Shown here piece after piece: positions 1-8,511 of a DNA stretch of 30,425 nucleotides. The translations under genes were made by a program, and so were the position numbers. The stretch comes from an uncultured Treponema sp. (GTDB lineage Bacteria; Spirochaetota; Spirochaetia; Treponematales; Treponemataceae). The stretch covers positions 1 to 30,425 of the forward strand of contig CAKULY010000024.1 of assembly GCA_934667505.1 (NCBI GenBank), given 5' to 3'. Every line of letters begins with the position of its first letter. The stretch's first letter is position 1. The notes beneath the pieces are model-generated. The model did no database searches, was not told the DNA's origin, and was given only the letters and a program-made list of their open reading frames with translations.

Positions 1-20
1 TTGCAATATATGCATTTAGA

Positions 21-41
21 TTTTCGGGTCAAGCCCGAAAA
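21..41. repeat. Palindrome TTTTCGGG-TCAAG-CCCGAAAA
   Basis: A perfect 8-bp inverted repeat with a 5-bp loop. The same core (CGGG, CTTGA or TCAAG, CCCG) recurs at 17098-17120 and 18072-18094, in two members of the dispersed repeat family. The left edge of this window is therefore probably another member cut by the window border. Confidence 0.55.
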
Positions 42-75
42 TGACAGAAAAGATACTTTTGGGACAGCCCCTTAA

Positions 76-155
76 TTCTTCTTATCGCACAAAATCTTCA
101 CAAATTGTAAATTCGCTTACGCTTTCGTTCATTTTCCTAAAAACTCGAAATTCTG
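76..155. repeat. Dispersed repeat, left-half copy (inverted)
   Basis: Reading on the minus strand, this stretch begins with GAGTTTTTAGGAAAATGAA and runs to the TTTGTGCGATAAGAA segment. It matches the first half of the full copies at 4493-4692 and 27071-27269. It lies in the untranslated region downstream of glnN. Confidence 0.65.
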
Positions 156-156
156 G

Positions 157-180
157 CTAACAGGCAGAACAGCCTATCAG
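157..180 (-). terminator. Hairpin downstream of glnN
   Basis: Nine paired positions (including G-U pairs) flank a six-base loop just after the glnN stop codon: arms 157-165 and 172-180. There is no U tract after the stem on the minus strand, so it could be a weak terminator or an mRNA 3' end stabiliser. Confidence 0.4.
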
Positions 181-193
181 TCAGTTTTCTAAT

Positions 194-2293
194 TTATTTT
201 ACACTAAAAAGCAAGTCGCTGTATGTTGGGAACGGCCACAAGTCTTTAGGAACCAAAGTTTCAAGCACATCTGAAGAAGCACGGAGTTTATTCATTGCGG
301 CAAAAACAACTTCTCTGTAGTACATTGCAACTTTTCCGGCTCCTCCTTGAACATCTTTTACACCGTCAACGGCTTTTTCAAGCTCTTTTACTCCGCTATA
401 GATTGCTCCTGTCAAAGAAGAAACTTGTTTTAGCAAATCTGATTCATAAGACAAATCGCAATCTGGAGCTATGCTCTTTTTTTCTGCAAGAGTCTGAGCA
501 AGTTCCTGAGCAAATTTGCTTCCTGCTGGAAGAATCTGCTTTTTCGCCATGTCAAGCATAGTAAGCGCTTCAATATTAATCACCTTTGAATAACATTCAT
601 TGTGAATTTCATAGCGTGATGTAAGTTCAACCTTGCTATAAACCTTGTGTTTTTCAAAAAGCTCAACATTCTTTTTGTCAAGGATATGTTCCAATGCCTC
701 TGGAGTTGAGCGGAGATTGTAAAGACCTCGTTTTTCAGCCTCTTTAACCCAAGATTCATCGTATCCGTTTCCGTTGAAGATAATTCTCTTGTGTTCTTTT
801 ATTGTTTTAATTATAAGATCGTGAAGATCTTTCTTAAAATCTTTTGAACTTTCAAGAACATCTGCAAACTGTCTAAGTTCCTCTGCAACAGCAGTGTTCA
901 AGAATACGTTTGCGCAAGCAATTGATTCTGAAGAACCAAGCATTCGGAATTCAAACTTGTTTCCTGTAAATGCAAATGGTGAAGTTCTGTTTCGGTCGGT
1001 TGTGTCCTTGTTGAAATCTGGAAGAACTGTAACTCCAATCTGCATCTTTTGCTTTTCGCGAGTTCCGTAAGGTTTTTCTTGCTCAATACATTCAAGGATT
1101 TCGCTAAGCTCATCGCCTAAGAACATTGAAACTATTGCTGGAGGCGCTTCGTTTGCTCCAAGCCTGTGGTCGTTTCCAGCGCTTGCTACAGAAATTCTAA
1201 GAAGATCCTGATATTCGTCAACAGCTTTTATAACTGCAATTAAGAAAAGCAAGAACTGCGCGTTGCTTGCAGGAGTTGCGCCTGGGTCGAGCAAGTTTTT
1301 GCCTGTATCTGTAGAAATTGACCAGTTGTTGTGCTTTCCGCTGCCATTTACGCCTTCAAAAGGTTTTTCGTGAAGAAGGCAAACCATTCCGTGTTTTGAA
1401 GCAACTTTTCTCATAATCTCCATTGTAAGCTGGTTGTGGTCGCAAGCGATGTTTGTTGTTGTAAAAATAGGAGCAAGCTCATGCTGGGCTGGAGCAACTT
1501 CGTTGTGCTCTGTTTTTGCAAGAATTCCAAGCTTCCAAAGCTCTTTGTTCAAATCTTTCATAAAATCTTGAACACGAGGTTTTATCATTCCAAAGTAGTG
1601 GTCTTCAAGTTCTTGTCCCTTTGGAGATTTTGCCCCGAACAAAGTTCTTCCTGTAAAAATCAAGTCTTCGCGCTTGTCGTAAACGCTCTTGTCTATAAGG
1701 AAGTATTCCTGTTCTGGTCCTACTGTTGTTTTTACGCTTGAAACACCTTCGTTTCCAAACAAGTGAAGAACGCGCAATGCCTGCTTGTTGATTGCTTCCA
1801 TTGAGCGCAAAAGAGGTGTTTTCTTGTCGAGAGCTTCTCCCGTGTATGAACAGAATGCGGTAGGAATGCAAAGAGTTCCGTCTTTTATGAACGCATAAGA
1901 TGTAGGATCCCATGCAGTGTAGCCGCGCGCTTCAAATGTCGCCCTGATTCCGCCGCTTGGAAAAGAAGATGCGTCAGGTTCACCTTGAACTAATTCTTTT
2001 CCAGAAAACTCCATTATGACTTTTCCGTCCCCAGAAGGAGTAATAAAACTGTCGTGTTTTTCGGCAGTAACGCCAGTAAGAGGCTGAAACCAATGTGTAA
2101 AATGAGTAGCACCCTTTTCCACTGCCCAATCTTTCATTGCGTTTGCAACAACATTTGCAACAGAAGGATCAAGTTTTTCGCCGCCTTTTATTGTCTTCAT
2201 CAAGGCTTTAAATGTTTCTTTCGGCAAACGAGCTTTCATCACTGATTCGTCAAAAACATTTTCGCCAAATATTTCTGAAACCATGCTTTCCAT
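194..2293 (-). CDS. glnN: Type III glutamine synthetase (GSIII)
   Basis: This enzyme makes glutamine from glutamate, ammonia and ATP in the cytoplasm. The protein is about 700 residues, the usual GSIII length and much longer than GSI or GSII. Visible motifs are [10 protein letters not shown] near residue 192, the ammonia/glutamate-binding stretch [10 protein letters not shown] near 316, and [16 protein letters not shown] in the second half. The open frame extends to a TTG at 2308 and an ATG at 2305. I choose the ATG at 2293 because GGGAG sits five bases before it and nothing comparable precedes the others. It lies about 200 bp downstream of amtB on the same strand, so it may be partly read from the amtB promoter. 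No hexaloop leader like those of amtB, pyrG and gltD was found directly upstream. Family assignment is very secure. Confidence 0.96.
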   Translation of the reverse strand: MESMVSEIFGENVFDESVMKARLPKETFKALMKTIKGGEKLDPSVANVVANAMKDWAVEKGATHFTHWFQPLTGVTAEKHDSFITPSGDGKVIMEFSGKELVQGEPDASSFPSGGIRATFEARGYTAWDPTSYAFIKDGTLCIPTAFCSYTGEALDKKTPLLRSMEAINKQALRVLHLFGNEGVSSVKTTVGPEQEYFLIDKSVYDKREDLIFTGRTLFGAKSPKGQELEDHYFGMIKPRVQDFMKDLNKELWKLGILAKTEHNEVAPAQHELAPIFTTTNIACDHNQLTMEIMRKVASKHGMVCLLHEKPFEGVNGSGKHNNWSISTDTGKNLLDPGATPASNAQFLLFLIAVIKAVDEYQDLLRISVASAGNDHRLGANEAPPAIVSMFLGDELSEILECIEQEKPYGTREKQKMQIGVTVLPDFNKDTTDRNRTSPFAFTGNKFEFRMLGSSESIACANVFLNTAVAEELRQFADVLESSKDFKKDLHDLIIKTIKEHKRIIFNGNGYDESWVKEAEKRGLYNLRSTPEALEHILDKKNVELFEKHKVYSKVELTSRYEIHNECYSKVINIEALTMLDMAKKQILPAGSKFAQELAQTLAEKKSIAPDCDLSYESDLLKQVSSLTGAIYSGVKELEKAVDGVKDVQGGAGKVAMYYREVVFAAMNKLRASSDVLETLVPKDLWPFPTYSDLLFSVK

Positions 2294-2434
2294 ATTTTCT
2301 CCCATCAAAAAGTCAATATTAAAACTTCCGTTTTATGATTGATTTTTTATCGCAATTTCGCAACAACGCGGGAAATTGCAGTTTATAAGCAAGCTTGCAA
2401 CGCAAACTTTTTTAGCAATTTTATAAATCTGCCT

Positions 2435-2475
2435 AAAATCTTGCTACGCTTAAATAATAAGCATAGCAAGATTTT
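2435..2475. terminator. Hairpin between amtB and glnN
   Basis: Near-perfect inverted repeat (arms 2435-2451 and 2459-2475, one mismatch, AT-rich loop). Eight T residues follow on the plus strand and four on the minus strand, preceded there by a run of A that can pair. It lies 20 bp beyond the amtB stop and probably ends or attenuates the amtB transcript before glnN. Confidence 0.6.
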
Positions 2476-2494
2476 TTTTCTACTATATTATTTA

Positions 2495-4249
2495 TTAGTC
2501 GTTATCCTGAAGAGCATCAAAACCTGACTCACCAGTTCTTACCTTAACAACATTTTCTACTGGATATACAAAGATTTTTCCGTCTCCAATATGACCTGTG
2601 TAAAGCGCTTTTTTAGCTTCTTCAATCACGGTTGAAACTGGTACTTTTGAAACTACAATTTCAACTTTTATTTTTGGAAGAAGAGTCATGTTCAAAGGAG
2701 TTCCTCGATAGTATTCTGTAGCACCCTTTTGAACACCGCAGCCCATAACGTTTACAACGGTCATTCCAGTAACGCCAATCTTGTTCATAGCAGCTTTCAA
2801 AGCATCAAACTTGCTCTGACGAGTTACAATAACGACCTTTGAAATCTTTGAATCTGTTGAAGACACTTTTGTAACTGGAATTGCCTGTGCAACTGGAATT
2901 GCAACACCATTTTCCTTTGCTTCTTCAAGCTCTTCAGAAGTATAAGAAATATTGAATCCCGCATAGCCAGTTTCCAAACCGTGTTCAAGCTTATCAAGAC
3001 CTACGATTTCTTCTTCAGCGCTTACTCTAAGTCCAAAAATCTTCTTTATGATTACGAATGTGATTGTAATCATAACGGCTGTAAACAAGGCGGTTGCAAG
3101 ACAACCAACTACCTGAACACCTAAGCACTTAAATCCGCCGCCGTAAAAAAGTCCAGCCCCAATAATCTGGTTAGCACCGCCAGTAATTCCTCTTTCAAAT
3201 GCAGGAGCTGCAGGAGTTGCAAAAAGTCCAACAGCCAAAGTTCCCCAAATACCGTTCAGCATATGAACTGCAACGGCTCCTACAGGATCATCTATGTGAA
3301 GCTTGTAGTCAAGGAACCAAACGCCGAATACAACAAGGAAGCCAGCTACAAGACCTATGCAAGCGGCGCCAGCACAGTCTACAACATCACAACCTGCTGT
3401 AACGGCAACCAAACCGGCTAAAGATGCGTTCAAGCACATTGAAACATCAGGTTTTCCATATTTTACCCAAGTAAATATCATTGTTGTTACTGTAGCAACC
3501 GCAGGAGCAACTGTTGTTGTTAGGAATATAGAACCTAATTCTGGAATAGAAACTGCAGCGGCACCGTTAAATCCGTACCAACCCAACCAAAGAATGAATA
3601 CACCTAAAGCTCCAAGAGGAATGCTGTGTCCTGGGAAAGCATTCACCTTTAAGACTTTGCCAGAAGCATCGCGGGTGAACTTGCCGATTCTTGGTCCAAC
3701 CATTGCAGCGCCTATAAACGCACAGATACCGCCGACCATGTGGATACAGTTCGAACCAGCAAAGTCATGGAATCCAAGCTGCGCAAGCCAACCGCCGCCC
3801 CAGGTCCAGTGAGCTTCAATAGGATATATAATAGCTGAAATTACAGCAGAATACACACAGTATGAAAGAAACTTTGTTCGTTCAGCCATCGCACCGGAAA
3901 CTATAGTTGCGGCTGTAGCACAGAAAACCAAGTTGAATACAAATGCAGAAAAGTCAAAATTAGCATAATCCGTAAACAAGTCAAAACCTGGCTTACCAAT
4001 AATGCCAACTAAATCTTCACCTAAAAGAAGTCCTGCACCAATAACACAGAACACTACTGTACCAATACAGAAGTCCATAAGGTTCTTCATGATAATGTTG
4101 CCAGTATTTTTTGCACGAGTAAAACCTGTTTCTACCATTGCAAAACCAGCTTGCATCCAGAATACCAATGCGGCTCCTATAAGAAACCAAACACCCCACA
4201 GTTCACTGCTTACGCTAGAAACTGCATCCATTACAGCTGTTGCGTCCAT
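2495..4249 (-). CDS. amtB: Ammonium transporter AmtB fused to a PII (GlnK) domain
   Basis: This is an inner-membrane ammonium channel with its own PII regulatory domain at the C terminus, 584 residues in all. The N-terminal part (about residues 1-410) has the Amt transmembrane pattern with GFAMVETGFTRAKNTGNI and, later, the AVHMLNGIWG stretch. Residues from about 465 onward are a PII domain: VVIVTRQSKFDALKAAM, a T-loop region containing QKGATEYYRG, then LLPKIKVEIVV and IGDGKIFVYPV. PII normally blocks the channel in response to nitrogen status, so the fusion probably makes that control intramolecular. The ATG at 4249 follows AGGAGGT at good spacing, so the GTG six bases upstream is not used. 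It has a long leader with a promoter, hexaloop and terminator (see 4336-4442). Elsewhere glnK is usually a separate gene next to amtB. Confidence 0.95.
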   Translation of the reverse strand: MDATAVMDAVSSVSSELWGVWFLIGAALVFWMQAGFAMVETGFTRAKNTGNIIMKNLMDFCIGTVVFCVIGAGLLLGEDLVGIIGKPGFDLFTDYANFDFSAFVFNLVFCATAATIVSGAMAERTKFLSYCVYSAVISAIIYPIEAHWTWGGGWLAQLGFHDFAGSNCIHMVGGICAFIGAAMVGPRIGKFTRDASGKVLKVNAFPGHSIPLGALGVFILWLGWYGFNGAAAVSIPELGSIFLTTTVAPAVATVTTMIFTWVKYGKPDVSMCLNASLAGLVAVTAGCDVVDCAGAACIGLVAGFLVVFGVWFLDYKLHIDDPVGAVAVHMLNGIWGTLAVGLFATPAAPAFERGITGGANQIIGAGLFYGGGFKCLGVQVVGCLATALFTAVMITITFVIIKKIFGLRVSAEEEIVGLDKLEHGLETGYAGFNISYTSEELEEAKENGVAIPVAQAIPVTKVSSTDSKISKVVIVTRQSKFDALKAAMNKIGVTGMTVVNVMGCGVQKGATEYYRGTPLNMTLLPKIKVEIVVSKVPVSTVIEEAKKALYTGHIGDGKIFVYPVENVVKVRTGESGFDALQDND

Positions 4250-4335
4250 ACGCACCTCCTATCCTTAAAAAACCTTAAATAAAAACATGTAAAAATCTTA
4301 GCTAAAAGATTAACTCTTTACAGTTTTTAATTTAG

Positions 4336-4399
4336 CAAAAAAAAAGACGCCGTGAAAAATCCCCTGATATTTCTATCAAGATATTTTTCACGACGTCTT
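4336..4399 (-). terminator. Leader terminator of amtB (attenuator)
   Basis: Arms of 17 bp with one mismatch (4383-4399 and 4344-4360). The interior can fold further into TGATA/TATCA around a GAAA tetraloop. A run of T follows on the minus strand (4345-4336). It stands about 90 bp before the amtB start and about 10 bases after the predicted transcript start, so it must be bypassed for expression. Confidence 0.8.
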
Positions 4400-4405
4400 C
4401 GCCGT
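4390..4405 (-). promoter_or_regulatory. ANTAR-type hexaloop hairpin, amtB leader
   Basis: Stem ACGGC/GUCGU (one G-U pair) with loop GAAGAC at 4400-4395. The loop has the G at position 4 typical of ANTAR targets but G instead of A at position 1. The 3' arm and loop are also the 5' arm of the terminator at 4344-4399, so the two folds exclude each other. Confidence 0.65.
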
Positions 4406-4413
4406 ATGAGAAC

Positions 4414-4442
4414 GTTATACATTTTCATAAAAAAAATGTCAA
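4414..4442 (-). promoter_or_regulatory. amtB sigma70-type promoter
   Basis: On the minus strand TTGACA (4442-4437) is followed after exactly 17 bases by TATAAC (4419-4414). The predicted transcript start is the A at 4407, two bases before the hexaloop hairpin. Confidence 0.8.
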
Positions 4443-4492
4443 CAAGAAAATTTAACTTTTTTAAATTTTTTTACGTTTGTCATCTTAATCAG

Positions 4493-4692
4493 CCCAAGCT
4501 TCAAGTTTTTGGAAAAACAAACAAGAGCGTAAACGAATTTACAATTTGAGAAGACTTTGTGCGATTAGAACAATTAAAGTTGTGTAGCAACCCAAATCAA
4601 TCAAAACGAAGCGCGATCACAACCGTCTGAACAAATTGAAAATTCGCTGAAAGCCTTTTTTTCTAACTGTTATAAAAAACTCGAAGTCTAGG
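4493..4692. repeat. Dispersed inverted-terminal repeat element, full-length copy
   Basis: About 200 bp, with imperfect terminal inverted repeats (left CCCAAGCTTCAAGTTTTT, right the complement of CCTAGACTTCGAGTTTTT). It is collinear over its whole length with 27071-27269, sharing the AGCGTAA, AATTTACAATTTG, TTTGTGCGAT and TAGCAACCCAAATCA segments. It contains no gene. It fills much of the 730-bp gap between amtB and pyrG. Confidence 0.75.
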
Positions 4693-4723
4693 TTAATTGA
4701 AAACACACATTTTAAAACAGCGA

Positions 4724-4752
4724 TTGACTTTTAATCATAAAATAGATATAAA
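4724..4752 (+). promoter_or_regulatory. pyrG operon sigma70-type promoter
   Basis: TTGACT (4724-4729), 17-base spacer, TATAAA (4747-4752). The predicted start near 4758-4760 is directly before the hexaloop hairpin. Confidence 0.78.
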
Positions 4753-4760
4753 TTAACACA

Positions 4761-4780
4761 AATGAGCAAAGGCGTTCATT
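4761..4780 (+). promoter_or_regulatory. ANTAR-type hexaloop hairpin, pyrG leader
   Basis: Seven-pair stem AAUGAGC/GUUCAUU (one G-U) with loop AAAGGC at 4768-4773, matching the A1/G4 hexaloop rule of ANTAR targets. Its 3' arm overlaps the 5' arm of the terminator at 4772-4828. Confidence 0.7.
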
Positions 4781-4828
4781 CAAAGTATAGAAAATCTTTT
4801 TGTCTATATTTTGAATGGACGCTTTTTT
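4772..4828 (+). terminator. Leader terminator of the pyrG operon (attenuator)
   Basis: Arms of 20 bases (4772-4791 and 4803-4822) that pair throughout if two G-U pairs are allowed, followed by six T residues. It lies 150 bp before the pyrG start, within the leader, so it acts as an attenuator. Confidence 0.82.
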
Positions 4829-4861
4829 ATTTAGGGTTATCAAAACCCAAAAAACGGCTGA

Positions 4862-4950
4862 GCCAAGGTCTTGAGCGCAAGCGTACCTTGACCAGACGTA
4901 TTTAACATAAGTTTTGAGTTTTTAGAAAAATGAATAAAAGCGTAAAACTC
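4862..4950 (+). repeat. pyrG leader: small hairpin and minimal repeat copy
   Basis: The stretch between the attenuator and pyrG holds a hairpin with arms CAAGGT and ACCTTG (about 4864-4890, inner CTTG/CAAG). It also holds a 35-bp minimal member of the dispersed repeat family (4916-4950), GAGTTTTTAG to GTAAAACTC. The repeat supplies an in-frame ATG at 4930 that is unlikely to be the pyrG start. Confidence 0.5.
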
Positions 4951-4977
4951 TGCACTAAGTCACTTTTGGAGGATACA

Positions 4978-6582
4978 ATGGCTAAATTTATTTTTGTAAC
5001 AGGAGGCGTAGTTTCAGGACTTGGCAAAGGCATTACAGCTGCAAGCCTTGGAAGATTGCTTAAAAACAGGGGATTAAAAATCACTTCGCAAAAACTGGAC
5101 CCATATATGAACGTAGATCCAGGCACGATGAGCCCTTATCAGCACGGTGAAGTTTTTGTAACCGATGATGGCGCCGAGACCGATTTGGACTTAGGACATT
5201 ACGAACGTTTTATAGACGAAAATTTAAATAAATATTCAAATCTAACCTCTGGAAGAGTTTACTGGAACGTTCTGAATAAAGAAAGAAACGGCGAATATCT
5301 TGGCCAGACAGTTCAAATTATCCCTCATGTAACAAACGAAATAAAAGACTTTATCTTAAAAAATCAAAAAGAAACAAACGCTGATGTAAGCATTGTTGAA
5401 ATTGGCGGAACCACAGGCGATATCGAATCTCAGCCATTTCTTGAAGCAATCAGGCAGTTAGCGCTAGAAGTTGGCAGAAGAAACTGCCTTTTTATTCACG
5501 TTTGCTTAGTCCCTTATATTTCTGGTTCTGATGAATTTAAATCGAAGCCTACACAGCACTCTGTTCGCGAGCTTCAAGGTTTAGGTATTCATCCCGATAT
5601 TATTGTCGCCCGAAGCGACCGAGATATTCCTAAAGACATAAGAGAAAAAATTTCGCTGTTCTGCAACGTTGCTCCAGACTGCGTAATATCAAACACAACT
5701 CTTCCTTGCCTTTACGAAGTTCCGCTTATGCTTCACGACCAAAACATGGACGATGTCGTTTGCCGCGAGCTTGGAATAGAAAACACGACCGTAAACTTAG
5801 AGCAGTGGAAAAAACTTGTTTCTTGCATTTACGCGCGCAAAGGAGAAGTTACAATCGCTCTTGTTGGAAAATACGTAAAGCTTCACGATTCTTATCTTTC
5901 TGTTGTAGAGTCGTTGAATCACGCAAGTTTTGTCGTTGGTAAAAATGTAAAAATCAAGTGGGTGGACAGCGACACAGTGACACCTGAATCTGCGCCAAAG
6001 ATTTTTGAAGACGTAAGCGGAATTATTCTTCCAGGCGGATTTGGAATGAGGGGAATTGAAGGCATGATAAACGCTTGCCAGTATGCCCGCGAAAATTCCT
6101 TGCCATACTTTGGAATCTGTTTGGGAATGCAAATTCTTGTAATCGAATACGCTAGAAACGTGCTTGGTCTAAAAGACGCAAATTCTAAAGAATTCAATGA
6201 AAATTCTAAAAACTGCGTAATCGATTTGATGGAAAATCAAAAAAATGTAAAAAAAGGCGGCACAATGCGTCTTGGAAAATATCCATGCAAAATAAAAGAT
6301 GGAACAACTATGTTCAAAGCATATAAAACAGAACTTATCGAGGAACGCCACCGCCATCGATATGAATTTAACAACAACTATCGCGAGCAAATGGAAAATG
6401 CAGGTCTTACAATAAGCGGAACTTCTCCAGACAATCTTTTGGTGGAAGCAGTAGAAATTCCTTTAAAAAATAGTGTATTCTTTACAGGGGTTCAGTTTCA
6501 TCCAGAGTTTAAAAGCAGACCAAACAAACCGCATCCGTTATTTGTAGAATTTGTAAAATCGTGCTGCGAACACAATTTGTAA
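4978..6582 (+). CDS. pyrG: CTP synthase (glutamine-hydrolysing)
   Basis: This enzyme converts UTP to CTP using ATP and the amide nitrogen of glutamine, the last step of pyrimidine nucleotide synthesis. The protein has 534 residues, normal for the family. The synthetase domain opens with [14 protein letters not shown] and has the [20 protein letters not shown] signature near 40-60. The glutaminase domain has LPGGFG near 351, the nucleophile in GICLGMQ (Cys381) and the FHPE pair (His508, Glu510). I choose the ATG at 4978 because GGAGG precedes it and the protein then begins [10 protein letters not shown] as in other CTP synthases; the frame extends upstream to 4930 only through a repeat. It is first in an operon with glnA (36 bp downstream) and the ANTAR regulator, and is preceded by a hexaloop/terminator leader. 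Confidence 0.97.
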   Translation: MAKFIFVTGGVVSGLGKGITAASLGRLLKNRGLKITSQKLDPYMNVDPGTMSPYQHGEVFVTDDGAETDLDLGHYERFIDENLNKYSNLTSGRVYWNVLNKERNGEYLGQTVQIIPHVTNEIKDFILKNQKETNADVSIVEIGGTTGDIESQPFLEAIRQLALEVGRRNCLFIHVCLVPYISGSDEFKSKPTQHSVRELQGLGIHPDIIVARSDRDIPKDIREKISLFCNVAPDCVISNTTLPCLYEVPLMLHDQNMDDVVCRELGIENTTVNLEQWKKLVSCIYARKGEVTIALVGKYVKLHDSYLSVVESLNHASFVVGKNVKIKWVDSDTVTPESAPKIFEDVSGIILPGGFGMRGIEGMINACQYARENSLPYFGICLGMQILVIEYARNVLGLKDANSKEFNENSKNCVIDLMENQKNVKKGGTMRLGKYPCKIKDGTTMFKAYKTELIEERHRHRYEFNNNYREQMENAGLTISGTSPDNLLVEAVEIPLKNSVFFTGVQFHPEFKSRPNKPHPLFVEFVKSCCEHNL

Positions 6583-6618
6583 GCTGCGTTGAAGACTTTA
6601 TTATAAACTGGAGGAATT

Positions 6619-7830
6619 ATGTATACAAAGAGCGAAGTAATTGATTTTATAAAAGAAGAAGACGTAAAATTCATAAGGCTTGCTTTTATAACACTTGATG
6701 GAAAGCAAAAAAATATCTCTATAATGCCAGACAAGCTTGAAGATGCATTTTCAAACGGAATAAGTTTTGACGCTTCAAGCATAGAAGGATTCCAAACTCC
6801 AGACAAATCAGATATGTTTTTGCATCCTGATCCTGCGACTCTTTCCATAATTCCATGGCGTCCTTCAACAGGCAAAGTTGTAAGAATGTTCTGCGATATA
6901 ACATATCCGGACGGAACTCCATACGAAAAAGACTGCCGGCATCTTCTAAAGAAAGCAGTAGCTTTGGCAAAAAACAAGTATCAAGTAGATTTAATGTTCG
7001 GTTCAGAAATAGAATTCTATCTTTTTAAGCTTGATGAAAACGGAAAATCTAATAAAGAACCTTTTGACCAAGCTGGATACATGGATATTGCCCCTGAAGA
7101 CAAGGGAGAAAACATCCGCCGCGAAATATGCTTTACGCTGGAACAAATGGGCATAAGCCCCGAATCAAGCCATCATGAAGAAGGACCCGGCCAAAATGAA
7201 ATAGACTTTCACTACGGAAATGCGCTTGCTAGCGCAGACAACACAATCACTTTTAAATGGATAGTAAGAACAAAGGCTGCCGCGAATGGTCTTTATGCGG
7301 ATTTTTCGCCAAAGCCTTTTCCAAACAAGCCTGGCAGCGGAATGCACATAAATATTTCTTGCCACAATATTGCAGATTCTGAAAAAGACTATACAAACCA
7401 GATGCTTGCCGGAATTATAAAACACATTAAAGAAATAACTCTATTCTTAAATCCAAGCGAAAATTCCTACCATAGGATTGGCGAATGTAAAGCGCCAAAA
7501 TATATTTCCTGGGCAAAAGAAAACCGTTCCGCTTTAATAAGAATTCCCGCTAGCAAAAATGAAAAGCGGATAGAATTGCGTTCGCCAGACCCAAAAGCAA
7601 ACCCTTACCTTGCCTTTACGCTCTTAATACACGCGGCAATAGAAGGCATCCGCGAAAATCTAGTTGCCCCGGAATCAATTGAAGAAAATCTTTTTTCGCA
7701 GAGCGCAGCTTCAAGAAAAACTCTGGAATCAATACCAGGTTCTTTTGAAGAAGCAAAGAAAATCGCTGCAAACAGTGATTTTGTAAAAGAAGTTTTAGGA
7801 GAATCTCTTCTAAAGGCTTATCTAAATTAA
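6619..7830 (+). CDS. glnA: Type I glutamine synthetase
   Basis: This is a second glutamine synthetase, unrelated in size to the GSIII at 194-2293. The protein has 403 residues, shorter than the usual 440-470 of GSI. Key family stretches are present: FDASSIEGF (50-58), GSEIEFYLF (128-136), GSGMHINIS (239-247), the RI.LRSPDP region (317-325) and NPYLAFTLL (328-336). The tyrosine adenylylation segment of the GSI-beta enzymes is not recognisable, so control by adenylylation is unlikely. GGAGG precedes the ATG. It is the middle gene of pyrG-glnA-ANTAR with short gaps, so it should share the pyrG leader control. Confidence 0.95.
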   Translation: MYTKSEVIDFIKEEDVKFIRLAFITLDGKQKNISIMPDKLEDAFSNGISFDASSIEGFQTPDKSDMFLHPDPATLSIIPWRPSTGKVVRMFCDITYPDGTPYEKDCRHLLKKAVALAKNKYQVDLMFGSEIEFYLFKLDENGKSNKEPFDQAGYMDIAPEDKGENIRREICFTLEQMGISPESSHHEEGPGQNEIDFHYGNALASADNTITFKWIVRTKAAANGLYADFSPKPFPNKPGSGMHINISCHNIADSEKDYTNQMLAGIIKHIKEITLFLNPSENSYHRIGECKAPKYISWAKENRSALIRIPASKNEKRIELRSPDPKANPYLAFTLLIHAAIEGIRENLVAPESIEENLFSQSAASRKTLESIPGSFEEAKKIAANSDFVKEVLGESLLKAYLN

Positions 7831-7842
7831 AACGGTAAAAAA

Positions 7843-8412
7843 ATGGATTTTTCTTGTACAAGAGTGCTTATTGCCACAAACGACGATAAACTTTCCTCAT
7901 CAATAACAGCAGTTTTGCCAGCTCCTGTATTTGAAACGTCCGTATGCGCCGATTTTAACGAAGCTAGAAGAAAAATTTCTGAATCATACTTTGAAATTAT
8001 AATCATAGATTCTGGAGATGGAAGCCAAGCAGAACTTGCCGTAGACATAAGCGAAACGACATCAACAGTTTTGCTTTTATCTCCGACTCATCTGTTTGAC
8101 CAAATTTCTTACAAGGTTGAACCTTTTGGGATTCTTACAATAACCAAACCGTTTGATACCTTTTATTTTTACAACATGATAAAAATAGCTCTTGCTGTGC
8201 AGGCAAAAATTAAACGCATTTCCTCGCAAACGGTAAAGCTAAAAGAAAAAATGGAAGAAATACGGCTTATAAACAGGGCGAAAATGCTTTTAATGCAAAA
8301 CAGCCGCATGACAGAGCAAGAGGCGCACCGCTACATAGAAAAAGATTCCATGGACAGATGCATAAAGCGAACAGAAGTCGCAAAAGAAATAATTGCGAAA
8401 TTCGATTATTAA
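7843..8412 (+). CDS. Receiver-ANTAR response regulator (RNA-binding antiterminator)
   Basis: The protein has 189 residues. Residues 5-115 form a response-regulator receiver: acidic pair at Asp14/Asp15, likely phospho-acceptor Asp56 in IIIIDSGDG, Ser80 after a hydrophobic strand, and Lys102 in TKPFD. A helical linker (116-140) follows, and residues 125-187 form an ANTAR domain with RAKMLLMQNSRMTEQEAHRYI and a C-terminal helix. ANTAR proteins such as AmiR, NasR and EutV bind hexaloop hairpins in leader RNA and prevent terminators from forming. Here three such leaders lie within 4 kb on either side, and the gene sits in one of the operons they control, so autoregulation is likely. No sensor kinase gene is in the window, so the input is unknown. 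The ribosome binding site is weak; the gene follows glnA by 12 bp. Confidence 0.9.
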   Translation: MDFSCTRVLIATNDDKLSSSITAVLPAPVFETSVCADFNEARRKISESYFEIIIIDSGDGSQAELAVDISETTSTVLLLSPTHLFDQISYKVEPFGILTITKPFDTFYFYNMIKIALAVQAKIKRISSQTVKLKEKMEEIRLINRAKMLLMQNSRMTEQEAHRYIEKDSMDRCIKRTEVAKEIIAKFDY

Positions 8413-8434
8413 TCAGAATACTGAATTAATAAAA

Positions 8435-8510
8435 ATACTGAGTTTTATAGTTTTAAAAAACGCTTTCAACGCCTTTATTTCTTTTCTTAAAAACTCGGCA
8501 TTTTTATCAA
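8435..8510. terminator. Repeat-derived hairpin between convergent ANTAR and purF genes
   Basis: Short member of the dispersed repeat family, with ends TGAGTTTTATAG and CTTAAAAACTCGGCA. It lies between two convergent stop codons, and a T-rich tail is present in each direction. It could work as a bidirectional terminator. Confidence 0.5.
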
Positions 8511-8511
8511 T

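Noticed and set aside
1605..1913. Open frames inside glnN in other frames and on the opposite strand
   Set aside because: They show no ribosome sites or family features; the GSIII frame is continuous and conserved throughout.
2306..2494. A sigma54 promoter or hexaloop leader for glnN
   Set aside because: No GG-N10-GC pair at proper spacing and no A1/G4 hexaloop overlapping a terminator was found; the small AAAAC/GUUUU hairpin near 2325 has a four-base loop.
3357..3812. A 151-residue plus-strand open frame inside amtB
   Set aside because: It is the complement of Gly/Ala/Val-rich membrane segments and has low-complexity content; a shadow of amtB.
4744..4830. A metabolite riboswitch (such as a glutamine aptamer) or a T-box in the pyrG leader
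   Set aside because: The leader is too short, there is no specifier or T-box sequence and no multi-helix junction; hexaloop plus terminator fits ANTAR control better.
4930..4977. Upstream ATG giving a 550-residue CTP synthase
   Set aside because: The extra residues derive from a dispersed repeat and no ribosome site precedes that ATG, while GGAGG precedes the ATG at 4978.
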